DNA of 5,061 bases, from positions 1 through 5,061 of the forward strand of contig JAEXPQ010000109.1 of assembly GCA_023446735.1 (NCBI GenBank), written 5' to 3'. Made by a program: the position numbers and the translations under genes. This stretch comes from Verrucomicrobiota bacterium. GTDB taxonomy: Bacteria; Verrucomicrobiota; Verrucomicrobiia; Opitutales; Opitutaceae. Every line of letters starts with the position of its first letter. Positions within the stretch are counted from its first letter, which is position 1. Of the stretch, positions 1 to 4,619 are shown piece after piece. The notes under the pieces were generated by a model that ran no database searches, had not been told where the DNA came from, and saw nothing but the letters and a program-made list of their open reading frames with translations.

Positions 1-419
1 GGGACCTCGCCCCGGAACCGGGCGTCGGGCTCCGGCGGCGCGCGGTCGAACTCGGGCCGCGGCCCGAAACGGAGCGCGCCCGGCGGGAGGCGGCGTTCGA
101 ACCGTTTCCGGAGTTCGGCCGGCACGACCTCGGCCTCGCCGGCGAGGGAACGCCCCTCGCGGTCGAACACGAAGAAGGATGCGTGGTAGGCGGCGCCGAG
201 GCGCTCGAGCACCGCCGGCCGGCCCTCGGCGGGGGCCGCGCCCACCTCGCCGGCGACGAGCTCGGCGAGGTCCTGAACCTTGCGGCCGGCCGGTCCGGAA
301 ACGAGCGCGTTCCAGCCGAAGCCGCCCGAGGCAATCAGAAATCCGATACCGACCACCCCGAGCAGGAGGAGGTTCAGCAGCAGGCACAGGGCGATCTTCA
401 ACGACAGCGACGCCTTCAT
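1..419 (-). CDS. Sensor histidine kinase, N-terminal part (runs off left edge)
   Basis: Reading the minus strand from the ATG at 419 gives 139 open codons with no stop before base 1. The protein begins with MKASLSLK, then one long hydrophobic segment at about residues 8-31 (IALCLLLNLLLLGVVGIGFL), then a soluble, probably periplasmic stretch (32-139) with a predicted beta motif SFFVFDREGRSLAGE at 81-95. This is the usual N-terminal layout of a two-component sensor: TM1, periplasmic sensor, then TM2, HAMP and kinase domains, which would lie outside the window. The kinase domain itself is not visible, so the call rests on this topology and on position directly downstream of an OmpR-family response regulator on the same strand (116 bases between them). 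CpxA would be the natural partner of the CpxR-like regulator. The start has no Shine-Dalgarno; the bases before it are pyrimidine-rich (TCCCTCTCCC). What the sensor detects cannot be read from this fragment. Confidence 0.8.
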   Translation of the reverse strand, partial: MKASLSLKIALCLLLNLLLLGVVGIGFLIASGGFGWNALVSGPAGRKVQDLAELVAGEVGAAPAEGRPAVLERLGAAYHASFFVFDREGRSLAGEAEVVPAELRKRFERRLPPGALRFGPRPEFDRAPPEPDARFRGEV

Positions 420-471
420 GGGAGAGGGACAGCGCAGAACCTACCCGAAAGCGGAGTCGAACGCCGCAACG

Positions 472-487
472 TTTACCCAGCCTTAAC
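472..487 (-). promoter_or_regulatory. Possible CpxR-type box, GTTAA-N6-GTAAA
   Basis: On the minus strand the gap before the sensor kinase gene contains GTTAA (483-487) and GTAAA (472-476), two near-identical pentamers whose starts are 11 bases apart, on one face of the helix. OmpR/PhoB-family regulators bind such direct repeats, and the known CpxR box is GTAAA-N(4-8)-GTAAA. The adjacent regulator has a CpxR-like recognition helix, so autoregulation of the kinase gene is plausible. A single copy of the same heptamer GTAAACG also lies upstream of the regulator gene (minus strand, 1304-1310). No convincing -10 element is visible in this 116-base gap. Low-complexity chance matches remain possible. 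Confidence 0.35.
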
Positions 488-535
488 AAAATTCCCCGAC
501 CCGGCCGCTGCGCAGCCAACCGGTTGAACCACCGC

Positions 536-1258
536 TCAGGGCGTGTCGGGCGCCACGAGCATGTAGCCCGCCGAGCGCAGGGTGCGGATGAAGCGTGGGT
601 TCTTCGCGTCGTCGCCGAGCTTGCGGCGCAACGATGAGATGTGCACGTCGATCGAGCGATCGAACGCGTCGTAGTTGCGATCGCGGATCTCGTCGAGCAG
701 GGCCTCCCGCGATTTCACCCGGCCGCACGCGCGGGCCAGGCTGGTCAGCAGGTCGAACTCGACCGGGGTGAGCACGAGGATCGTGTCGGCGAGAACGGCC
801 AGGCGGGCCTCGGCATTGAGGCGCAGCGGGCCGACGACGATTTCAGTGCTGACCGGCGCCGCGGCGACCGCCGGGCGGTTGGTGCGGCGCAGCACCGCGC
901 GCAGCCGCGCCAGCAGTTCGCGGGTCGAGAAGGTCTTGGGGAGGTAGTCGTCGGCGCCGACTTCGAGCCCCACGATCCGGTCGGTCTCGTCGCCGCGCGC
1001 GGTCAACATGAGCACCGGCACGTCGCTGCACCGCCGGATCTGGCGCAGCACCTCAAACCCGTCCAGACCGGGCAGCATCACATCGAGAATGACCGCGTGC
1101 CAGCCGCCCGCCGCGACGGCCGCGACGCCCTCCGGTCCCGTGTGGACGGGAGTGAGATCGAACCCAAGCGGCGCCAGATAATCGGCCACGAGCCGGCACA
1201 GTTTGCGGTCGTCGTCGATCATGAGGAGGCGGGTGCGCCCTTCGTCGTGATTGGGCAT
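536..1258 (-). CDS. OmpR/PhoB-family response regulator, CpxR-like
   Basis: This 240-residue protein has a receiver domain (about 9-125) and a winged-helix DNA-binding domain (about 140-236). In the receiver the acidic pocket is D15-D17, the phospho-acceptor is D59 in ILDVMLPGLDG, the switch threonine is T86 in MLTAR, and the conserved lysine is K108. The residue after K108 is threonine (KTF) where almost all family members have a cis-proline (KPF). The output domain contains LTPVEFDLL (163-171) and the recognition segment FDRSIDVHISSLRRKLG (199-215), very like the FDRAIDMHISNLRRKL of E. coli CpxR, and ends in the typical wing TLRSAGYML. It should activate or repress target promoters when phosphorylated by the membrane kinase encoded just downstream. 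The ATG at 1258 gives a normal family length; no Shine-Dalgarno precedes it. An envelope-stress role is inferred from similarity to CpxR only. Confidence 0.93.
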   Translation of the reverse strand: MPNHDEGRTRLLMIDDDRKLCRLVADYLAPLGFDLTPVHTGPEGVAAVAAGGWHAVILDVMLPGLDGFEVLRQIRRCSDVPVLMLTARGDETDRIVGLEVGADDYLPKTFSTRELLARLRAVLRRTNRPAVAAAPVSTEIVVGPLRLNAEARLAVLADTILVLTPVEFDLLTSLARACGRVKSREALLDEIRDRNYDAFDRSIDVHISSLRRKLGDDAKNPRFIRTLRSAGYMLVAPDTP

Positions 1259-1303
1259 GAGTACAGGAAAGAGAAGTAGCGAGAGGGGGCGGTGCGTGCC
1301 AGT

Positions 1304-1310
1304 CGTTTAC
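1304..1310 (-). promoter_or_regulatory. Possible single CpxR-type half-site in the divergent spacer
   Basis: The minus strand reads GTAAACG 46 bases before the response regulator start. The same heptamer occurs at 470-476, 51 bases before the kinase start. Only one copy is present here, so this is a weak call. The rest of the spacer from 1259 to about 1470 is GC-rich, with several short inverted repeats (for example 1373-1378 with 1389-1394) that are expected by chance at this composition. I see no gene, tRNA or T-tailed terminator in it. Confidence 0.2.
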
Positions 1311-1470
1311 GGGAGGCGGAGGACAACCGCCGCCGCCACTCGCGGCGCCGGGACCTTGCTCCGACCCGGGCCGCGGGGAGAAGTTTCGCCCCGCACCCGC
1401 CGGTTTGGCGGCACCGAGGCTGGCCCGAGACCGGTTCGCCCCCAGAAGCCTCCGCCAACCCCGCACGGTC

Positions 1471-1484
1471 TTGAGCCTCGTCAA
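1471..1484. promoter_or_regulatory. FNR/DNR-type operator TTGA-N6-TCAA
   Basis: The sequence TTGAGCCTCGTCAA is a palindromic pair of half-sites, TTGA and TCAA, six bases apart, as in the FNR/DNR consensus TTGAT-N4-ATCAA; the fifth base of each arm deviates (G). Its centre lies between 1477 and 1478, exactly 41.5 bases before the A of the YwiC-like gene's ATG. This is the canonical position of a class II activator site relative to the transcription start. The Crp/Fnr protein encoded at 3189-3905 has the matching E-x-x-S-R recognition helix, so this is probably its own operator and would give positive autoregulation of the operon. Confidence 0.7.
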
Positions 1485-1506
1485 AGCCGAGCACCGCGCC
1501 CGCCGG

Positions 1507-1512
1507 TATAGT
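1507..1512 (+). promoter_or_regulatory. -10 element TATAGT of an apparently leaderless promoter
   Basis: TATAGT is a one-mismatch match to the bacterial -10 consensus TATAAT and stands out in this GC-rich surrounding. If it occupies -12 to -7, the start point is base 1519, the A of the ATG of the YwiC-like gene, so the mRNA would have no leader. No -35 hexamer is found at 15-19 bases upstream; the FNR-type box takes that place, as expected for an activator-dependent class II promoter. No Shine-Dalgarno lies before the ATG, which agrees with leaderless translation. Confidence 0.6.
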
Positions 1513-1518
1513 CCGGGC

Positions 1519-2283
1519 ATGCCCGCCCTCGGCCGCACGCTCCGCCTCCTGCTTCCCCGCGAACACGGGGCCTGGAGCCTGGCGTTCGAGCCGCTCGCGC
1601 TCGGGCTGCTCGCCGCGCCGTCGCGGGCCGGAGCCGGGCTCGCGCTTGCCGCGGCGGCCGCATTTCTCGCGCGCCACCCCCTGCAGGCGCTGCTCCGGGC
1701 GGACGCCCCGGCGAGGCGGGCCGAGACCGCGAGACTGCTCCTCGGGCCGGGCCTGGCCGCGGCCATTTGTCTCGGGGTTTCGGCGACACTTGGCTCCGTC
1801 ACAGCGCTCTGGCCGCTGCTCCTGGCGGTGCCACCGGCGGTCCTGTTCATCGCCTGCGATGTGCAGGGTGAGACCCGGGCCGCAGCCGCGGAGCTCGCCG
1901 GCGCCGCCACGTTCGCCGTCCTGCCGGCCGCGTTCGCCACCCTTGCCGGTCGGGACTCGCCTGCCGCCCTCGCGCTCGCGGCGGCGATGCTCCTGCGCGC
2001 CGTGCCGTCCGTACTCGTCATCCGCGCGTTCCTGCGGCGCAGCAAAGGCTCCGCCGGAGCCGCGTGGCCGGCCCTGGCCGCAAGCACCGCAGCGGCGGTC
2101 TTGCTCGCGGCGCTCACGTTCTGCGACCAGATCGGCGTCGCTGCCCTCGGCGCCGCGCTGCTGTTGCTGGTGCGCGCCGGCTGGCTGCTCGGTCCGTCCG
2201 CGCCGGCCCTACACGCACGCCAGCTCGGGACCCTCGAGGCGGCGCTCGGTGCCGGTTTCGTGCTCGCCGTCGCCCTGGCGTGA
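1519..2283 (+). CDS. YwiC-like integral membrane protein
   Basis: This 254-residue protein is strongly hydrophobic, with several predicted membrane helices across its length. It carries the features I associate with the YwiC-like family: PREHGAW near the N-terminus (13-19), FLARHPLQ (49-56), a D-x-x-G-x-x-R-x4-EL motif (D114, G117, R120, E125), and LRAVPSVLVIRAFLRR (159-174). The motif pattern, with Asp/Arg between helices, loosely recalls UbiA-type enzymes, but no activity is established for the family. In Bacillus subtilis, ywiC lies beside fnr in the nitrate-respiration region; here it likewise shares a cluster with a Crp/Fnr regulator and nitrite reductase. The ATG at 1519 was chosen because PREHGAW starts at residue 13, as is usual, and because the FNR-type box and -10 element lie just before it; an in-frame ATG at 1405 would place them inside the gene. 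It is first in the operon, 31 bases before the cupin gene. Confidence 0.85.
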   Translation: MPALGRTLRLLLPREHGAWSLAFEPLALGLLAAPSRAGAGLALAAAAAFLARHPLQALLRADAPARRAETARLLLGPGLAAAICLGVSATLGSVTALWPLLLAVPPAVLFIACDVQGETRAAAAELAGAATFAVLPAAFATLAGRDSPAALALAAAMLLRAVPSVLVIRAFLRRSKGSAGAAWPALAASTAAAVLLAALTFCDQIGVAALGAALLLLVRAGWLLGPSAPALHARQLGTLEAALGAGFVLAVALA

Positions 2284-2314
2284 CAATCAGGGGCACCCGC
2301 ATCCCATTTCCATC

Positions 2315-2695
2315 ATGAGTTCACGCACTCTCCTCCCGTCCGACGCCGCCGGCGTCCTCCCGCTCGTCCCGTCCACCCAGTTTTCCGACAGCGGGATCGT
2401 CAGCCGCACGATCCTCGCGGCCGGGCGCACCCGCGTGGTGCTCTTCGGTTTCGCCGCCGGACAGGAACTCACCGAACACGCCACTCCCGCGCGCGCGCTC
2501 GTGCAGATGCTCTCGGGGCGCGCCGAATGGACGCTCGCGGGCGAGAAGCGTACGCTCACCGCCGGCGAACTCCTCCACATGCCGCCCGGCCTGCCCCACG
2601 CGGTACGCGCCCAGGAGCCGTTCTCGATGCTCCTGACCTTGGTGCGCGAAGCCGATACCGCCGCCCCCGTCCCCAACGGCGACGGCCTGGAGTAG
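2315..2695 (+). CDS. Small single-domain cupin protein
   Basis: This 126-residue protein is one cupin barrel. Motif 1 is at about 49-71 (AGQELTEHATPARALVQMLSGRAEW) and motif 2 fits G-x5-P-x-G-x2-H exactly (G84, P90, G92, H95 in GELLHMPPGLPHAV). Motif 1 keeps H55 but has threonine at the second histidine position of the usual HxH and lacks the expected glutamate, and the asparagine of motif 2 is absent. Metal binding may therefore be altered or lost. There is no signal peptide, so it is probably cytoplasmic. The gene starts 31 bases after the YwiC-like gene and is probably cotranscribed with it. Small cupins of this type recur beside denitrification or nitrite-reduction genes, but no specific substrate is known to me. 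The ATG at 2315 is in frame with a much longer open frame that overlaps the YwiC-like gene; that extension is arginine-rich, GC-driven noise. Confidence 0.82.
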   Translation: MSSRTLLPSDAAGVLPLVPSTQFSDSGIVSRTILAAGRTRVVLFGFAAGQELTEHATPARALVQMLSGRAEWTLAGEKRTLTAGELLHMPPGLPHAVRAQEPFSMLLTLVREADTAAPVPNGDGLE

Positions 2696-2731
2696 GCGCG
2701 CCGCGCGCTGGTGTGGAGTTAGGGGAGGGCT

Positions 2732-2787
2732 GGGTTTAGGGTTCTGGGTTTAGGGTTCAGGGTTCAGGGTTTCGGGTTTCGGGTTCG
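2732..2787 (+). repeat. Eight tandem 7-base units, GGGTTYN (telomere-like, G4-capable)
   Basis: Eight consecutive heptamers start at 2732: GGGTTTA, GGGTTCT, GGGTTTA, GGGTTCA, GGGTTCA, GGGTTTC, GGGTTTC, GGGTTCG. The GGGTT core is invariant and the last two bases vary. Two more G-runs (2722-2725 and 2727-2729) lie just upstream. GGG runs separated by four bases are the classic pattern for a G-quadruplex, and GGGTTTA is the plant-type telomere unit; the resemblance is probably one of composition, not descent. The G-rich strand is the coding strand of the operon, so the structure could form in the mRNA between the cupin and DUF2249 genes. Confidence 0.9.
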
Positions 2788-2804
2788 CAGCGGCAGCTCC
2801 CCGG

Positions 2805-2902
2805 GAGTCTCGTATCCGGCTCTCGGGCTCGACGTTCCCGGTTCCGAGTCCCGGATTCGGAGTTCGAAGTTCAACGTTCCCTGTCCGATGTTCCTTGTTC
2901 GT
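2805..2902 (+). repeat. Degenerate 7-base-period array, consensus NGTTCNN (about 14 units)
   Basis: After a 17-base interruption the seven-base rhythm resumes. Units from 2833 read CGTTCCC, GGTTCCG, AGTCCCG, GATTCGG, AGTTCGA, AGTTCAA, CGTTCCC, TGTCCGA, TGTTCCT, TGTTCGT; four less regular units precede them from 2805. The TC at unit positions 4-5 is nearly constant while the remaining bases vary freely. Its phase is shifted by two bases relative to the GGGTTYN block. The array ends 28 bases before the DUF2249 start and is followed by three GTCC copies (2901-2912). No coding potential or promoter is visible in it. Confidence 0.75.
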
Positions 2903-2930
2903 CCGTCCGTCCCCCACCACCGACTCCGCC

Positions 2931-3161
2931 ATGGCCGTCCCCAAGAACAAACGTCTCGATGTCCGCCCGCTGCTGGAACGCGGCGAGCACCCGCGCGACG
3001 CCGTCGACGCCGCGCTCGCCACGCTCAAGCCCGGCCAAGGGCTCACCGTGCTCGCGCCGTTTCTCCCCTCGCCGTTGATCGAGCACTGCAAGGCGGCCGG
3101 CTACGACGCCCGCACCGCGCGCACGGCGGACGGTTGGCAGGTGGATTTTTGGCGCGACTGA
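2931..3161 (+). CDS. DUF2249 (TusA-like fold) small protein
   Basis: This 76-residue cytoplasmic protein fits the DUF2249 family. It has LDVRPL near the N-terminus (9-14), a helix with paired alanines (24-31), LKPGQGLTVLAPFLPSPL (32-49, equivalent to the family's 'LPPGE.LEVLHDREPLPL' strand and loop), AGYDA (56-60), and the closing strand DGWQVDFWR (67-75). The family is predicted to adopt the TusA-like fold, but the catalytic CP motif of TusA is absent; C53 is the only cysteine. Its function is unknown. DUF2249 proteins commonly occur near denitrification, nitric-oxide and hemerythrin genes. The ATG at 2931 is preferred over an in-frame TTG at 2895, because the TTG lies inside the repeat array and the family motif begins right after the ATG. 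It is 27 bases upstream of the regulator gene and probably cotranscribed with it. Confidence 0.82.
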   Translation: MAVPKNKRLDVRPLLERGEHPRDAVDAALATLKPGQGLTVLAPFLPSPLIEHCKAAGYDARTARTADGWQVDFWRD

Positions 3162-3188
3162 CCGGGCTGCCCCGCGTTACCTGCCCGC

Positions 3189-3905
3189 ATGCCCGACCGG
3201 CCCGCCGCCCTGCGCACTGCCGCCCTCGCCCACTCGCTGCGCGCCTGCGAACTGTTCGCCGGGCTTCCGCCGGCCGATGTCGAGACGATCGCCGAGTTCG
3301 CCGTCCTCAAGCCACTCGCCAAGGGCGCGTTGCTCTTCCGCGAAGGGGAGCCCAGCGAGGGGTTCTACGTGGTCCAGCGCGGGGCGGTAAACGTCCATCG
3401 AGTGAGCCCCGGCGGCAAGGAGCAGGTAATCCACGTCTTCCGCCCCGGCGAGTCGTTCGCCGAGGCCACGCTCGCCACCGGCACCGGCTACCCGGCCGAC
3501 GCCCGCGCCGTGGAGCCCAGCGCCGTGCTGCTGATCCCGCGCACGCCGATGGTGGCGCTGCTCGGTCGCCGTCCCGATCTCGCGCTGCGCATGCTCGGCG
3601 CGATGAGCCAGCACCTGCGGGTGCTCGTGGGCCTGCTCGACGACCTCACGCTCAAGGACGTGGAGACGCGCCTGCTCAACTGGCTCGCGAAACGGTGTCC
3701 GCCCGCGGAGGCGGGCGAGGCGCGCGTCGAGTTGCGTTCCACCAAGCGCACGCTCGCCGCCGAGCTCGGCACCACGAGCGAGACCCTGTCCCGGACCTTC
3801 GCCCGTCTGCGGACGGCCGGCCTGATCCGCGTCGAGCGCACCGCCGTCCTGGTGCGGGACTGCGCCGCGCTGCGCGCCCGCTTCGCGCGCCTGCTCGGCG
3901 AATAG
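3189..3905 (+). CDS. Crp/Fnr-family transcription regulator, DNR/NNR-like
   Basis: This 238-residue protein has an N-terminal cyclic-nucleotide-binding-type beta-roll (about 18-120), a long dimerization helix (about 121-150), and a C-terminal Crp-type helix-turn-helix (about 160-222). The recognition helix TTSETLSRTFARL contains E198, S201 and R202, the E-x-x-S-R pattern that lets FNR and DNR read TTGA, unlike the R-E-x-x-x-R of CRP. It lacks the N-terminal cysteine cluster needed for FNR's 4Fe-4S centre (only C20 there; C170 and C225 elsewhere). At the position of CRP's cAMP-binding R82 the sequence is YPADARA, so cAMP binding is unlikely. This pattern fits DNR/NNR-type regulators, some of which sense NO through heme. 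It is the last gene of the four-gene operon and sits between two TTGA-N6-TCAA boxes. Predicted targets are its own operon and nrfHA. No Shine-Dalgarno precedes the ATG. The exact clade needs a phylogeny. Confidence 0.9.
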   Translation: MPDRPAALRTAALAHSLRACELFAGLPPADVETIAEFAVLKPLAKGALLFREGEPSEGFYVVQRGAVNVHRVSPGGKEQVIHVFRPGESFAEATLATGTGYPADARAVEPSAVLLIPRTPMVALLGRRPDLALRMLGAMSQHLRVLVGLLDDLTLKDVETRLLNWLAKRCPPAEAGEARVELRSTKRTLAAELGTTSETLSRTFARLRTAGLIRVERTAVLVRDCAALRARFARLLGE

Positions 3906-4004
3906 CCGCCGGCCGCCGCCCCGAAGAGCGAAGAGAGCGCGCCGGTCCCGGGAGCGAAAGCGCCGTGTTTCGGATTCGCCGTGCGCCGGAAAACCGCCAT
4001 TCGT

Positions 4005-4018
4005 TTGACGCACATCAA
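4005..4018. promoter_or_regulatory. FNR/DNR-type operator TTGA-N6-TCAA upstream of nrfH
   Basis: TTGACGCACATCAA matches TTGAT-N4-ATCAA at nine of ten specified positions (C replaces T in the left arm). It lies 59 bases before the nrfH ATG, in the 172-base gap after the Crp/Fnr gene, and is the best site for control of nrfHA by that regulator. Unlike the box at 1471, I find no -10 hexamer at the class II distance (4041-4046 is CCCCCG) nor a clear one further down, so the start point is uncertain. The rest of the gap (3906-4004) is GC-rich without a gene or a T-tailed terminator, so read-through from the regulator gene is also possible. Confidence 0.6.
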
Positions 4019-4077
4019 GTTCCCCCGGCCCCCGGCGTTGCCCCCGACGACCCCGCCCGGCCTTCTCCTGACCATCC

Positions 4078-4530
4078 ATGAAAGCGAGCGTGATTTCCGG
4101 CACATTGCTCGGCGGCCTGATCGGCCTGGCCTTGGGCGTGGGCGCCTACACGTTCGTCTACGCGAAGGGATATTCCTATCTCTCCAACGACCCGCGGGCC
4201 TGCGCGAACTGCCACGTCATGGAGGATCAGTACGCGGGCTGGCTCAAGTCCAGCCACCGCTCCGTCGCCACCTGCAACGACTGCCATACCCCGCACCACC
4301 TCGTCGGCAAATACGCCACCAAGGCCGAGAACGGGTTCTGGCACTCGTTCTACTTCACCACCGGCGCCTACCCGGAGAACATCCAGGCGCGCGAGAAGAG
4401 CCGCCACATCACCGAGAACGCCTGCCGTCGCTGCCACGCCGGCATCGCCGCCGACATCTCCTCGGCCCACGCCCACACCACCGGCGTCTCCTGCATCCAA
4501 TGCCACGGCCATGTCGGCCACATGAAGTGA
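4078..4530 (+). CDS. nrfH: NrfH, tetraheme menaquinol dehydrogenase of nitrite reductase
   Basis: This 150-residue NapC/NirT-family cytochrome c anchors the NrfHA complex to the cytoplasmic membrane and passes electrons from menaquinol to NrfA for six-electron reduction of nitrite to ammonium. It has one N-terminal membrane helix (about 5-28) that stays uncleaved, and four heme c sites: CANCH (42-46), CNDCH (66-70), CRRCH (116-120) and CIQCH (139-143). The methionine two residues after the first heme histidine (M48, CHVM) matches the unusual CxxCHxM axial ligation described for heme 1 of Desulfovibrio vulgaris NrfH. The length and the four-heme count are normal for the family, and the gene is directly followed by nrfA, the standard order. 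Heme attachment takes place on the periplasmic side and needs a cytochrome c maturation system not seen in this window. The start has no Shine-Dalgarno. An FNR-type box lies upstream. Confidence 0.95.
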   Translation: MKASVISGTLLGGLIGLALGVGAYTFVYAKGYSYLSNDPRACANCHVMEDQYAGWLKSSHRSVATCNDCHTPHHLVGKYATKAENGFWHSFYFTTGAYPENIQAREKSRHITENACRRCHAGIAADISSAHAHTTGVSCIQCHGHVGHMK

Positions 4531-4542
4531 AGGACAACCAAC

Positions 4543-4568
4543 CGGTGCCCAAGTAGCAGGGGGCACCG
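4543..4568 (+). other. Stem-loop between nrfH and nrfA
   Basis: CGGTGCCC (4543-4550) and GGGCACCG (4561-4568) form a perfect 8-bp GC-rich stem with a 10-base loop, 12 bases after the nrfH stop codon. No T-run follows, so it is unlikely to be a complete intrinsic terminator. It could stabilise the 3' end of an nrfH transcript or partly attenuate between the two genes. In such GC-rich sequence an 8-bp stem can also arise by chance. Confidence 0.45.
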
Positions 4569-4569
4569 T

Positions 4570-4618
4570 CGCCCCTCGAGCCTTTCGCCCTTCCTCTCCT
4601 CCCTTTCGCCCCGTCTCC
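4570..4618 (-). repeat. Pyrimidine-rich spacer with 7-base periodicity before nrfA
   Basis: The decamer CCTTTCGCCC occurs at 4581-4590 and again at 4602-4611, 21 bases (three heptamers) apart. Intervening and flanking units (CGCCCCT, CGAGCCT, TTCGCCC, TTCCTCT, CCTCCCT, TTCGCCC, CGTCTCC) keep a loose seven-base rhythm with a C/T-rich consensus. On the minus strand this reads as GGGCGAA-type units. It is a different sequence from the array at 2732-2902 but has the same period. The tract ends directly at the nrfA ATG and provides no Shine-Dalgarno. Confidence 0.35.
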
Positions 4619-4619
4619 C

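Noticed and set aside
507..526. Small palindromes GCTGCGCAGC and AACCGGTT as an operator or terminator between the regulator and kinase genes
   Set aside because: Too short to form a useful hairpin, no T-run, and not repeated elsewhere in the window.
1328..1415. Several short GC hairpins (for example 1373-1378 with 1389-1394, 1397-1401 with 1407-1411) as terminators
   Set aside because: Stems are only 5-6 bp, no T-tract follows, and such repeats are expected by chance in this composition.
1405..1518. Upstream in-frame ATG giving the YwiC-like protein 38 more residues
   Set aside because: The extension has no family similarity and would contain the FNR-type box and the -10 element; PREHGAW near the N-terminus supports 1519.
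1053..2117. 354-codon minus-strand open frame across the spacer and the YwiC-like gene
   Set aside because: It overlaps two supported genes and has Ala/Arg/Ser low-complexity composition only.
2732..2902. CRISPR array
   Set aside because: The units are 7 bases with no 20-40 base spacers and no cas genes nearby.
2895..2930. Alternative TTG start adding 12 residues to the DUF2249 protein
   Set aside because: It lies within the last heptamers of the repeat array; the ATG at 2931 sits just before the family motif.
2888..4081. 397-codon plus-strand open frame overlapping DUF2249 and Crp/Fnr
   Set aside because: The protein is Arg/Pro/Ala-rich with no recognisable motif and lies out of frame with two real genes.
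3177..4103. 308-codon open frame on the minus strand, opposite the Crp/Fnr gene
   Set aside because: It is antisense to a gene with clear family motifs. Its translation is low-complexity Arg/Gly/Ala/Glu, typical of GC-rich shadow frames.
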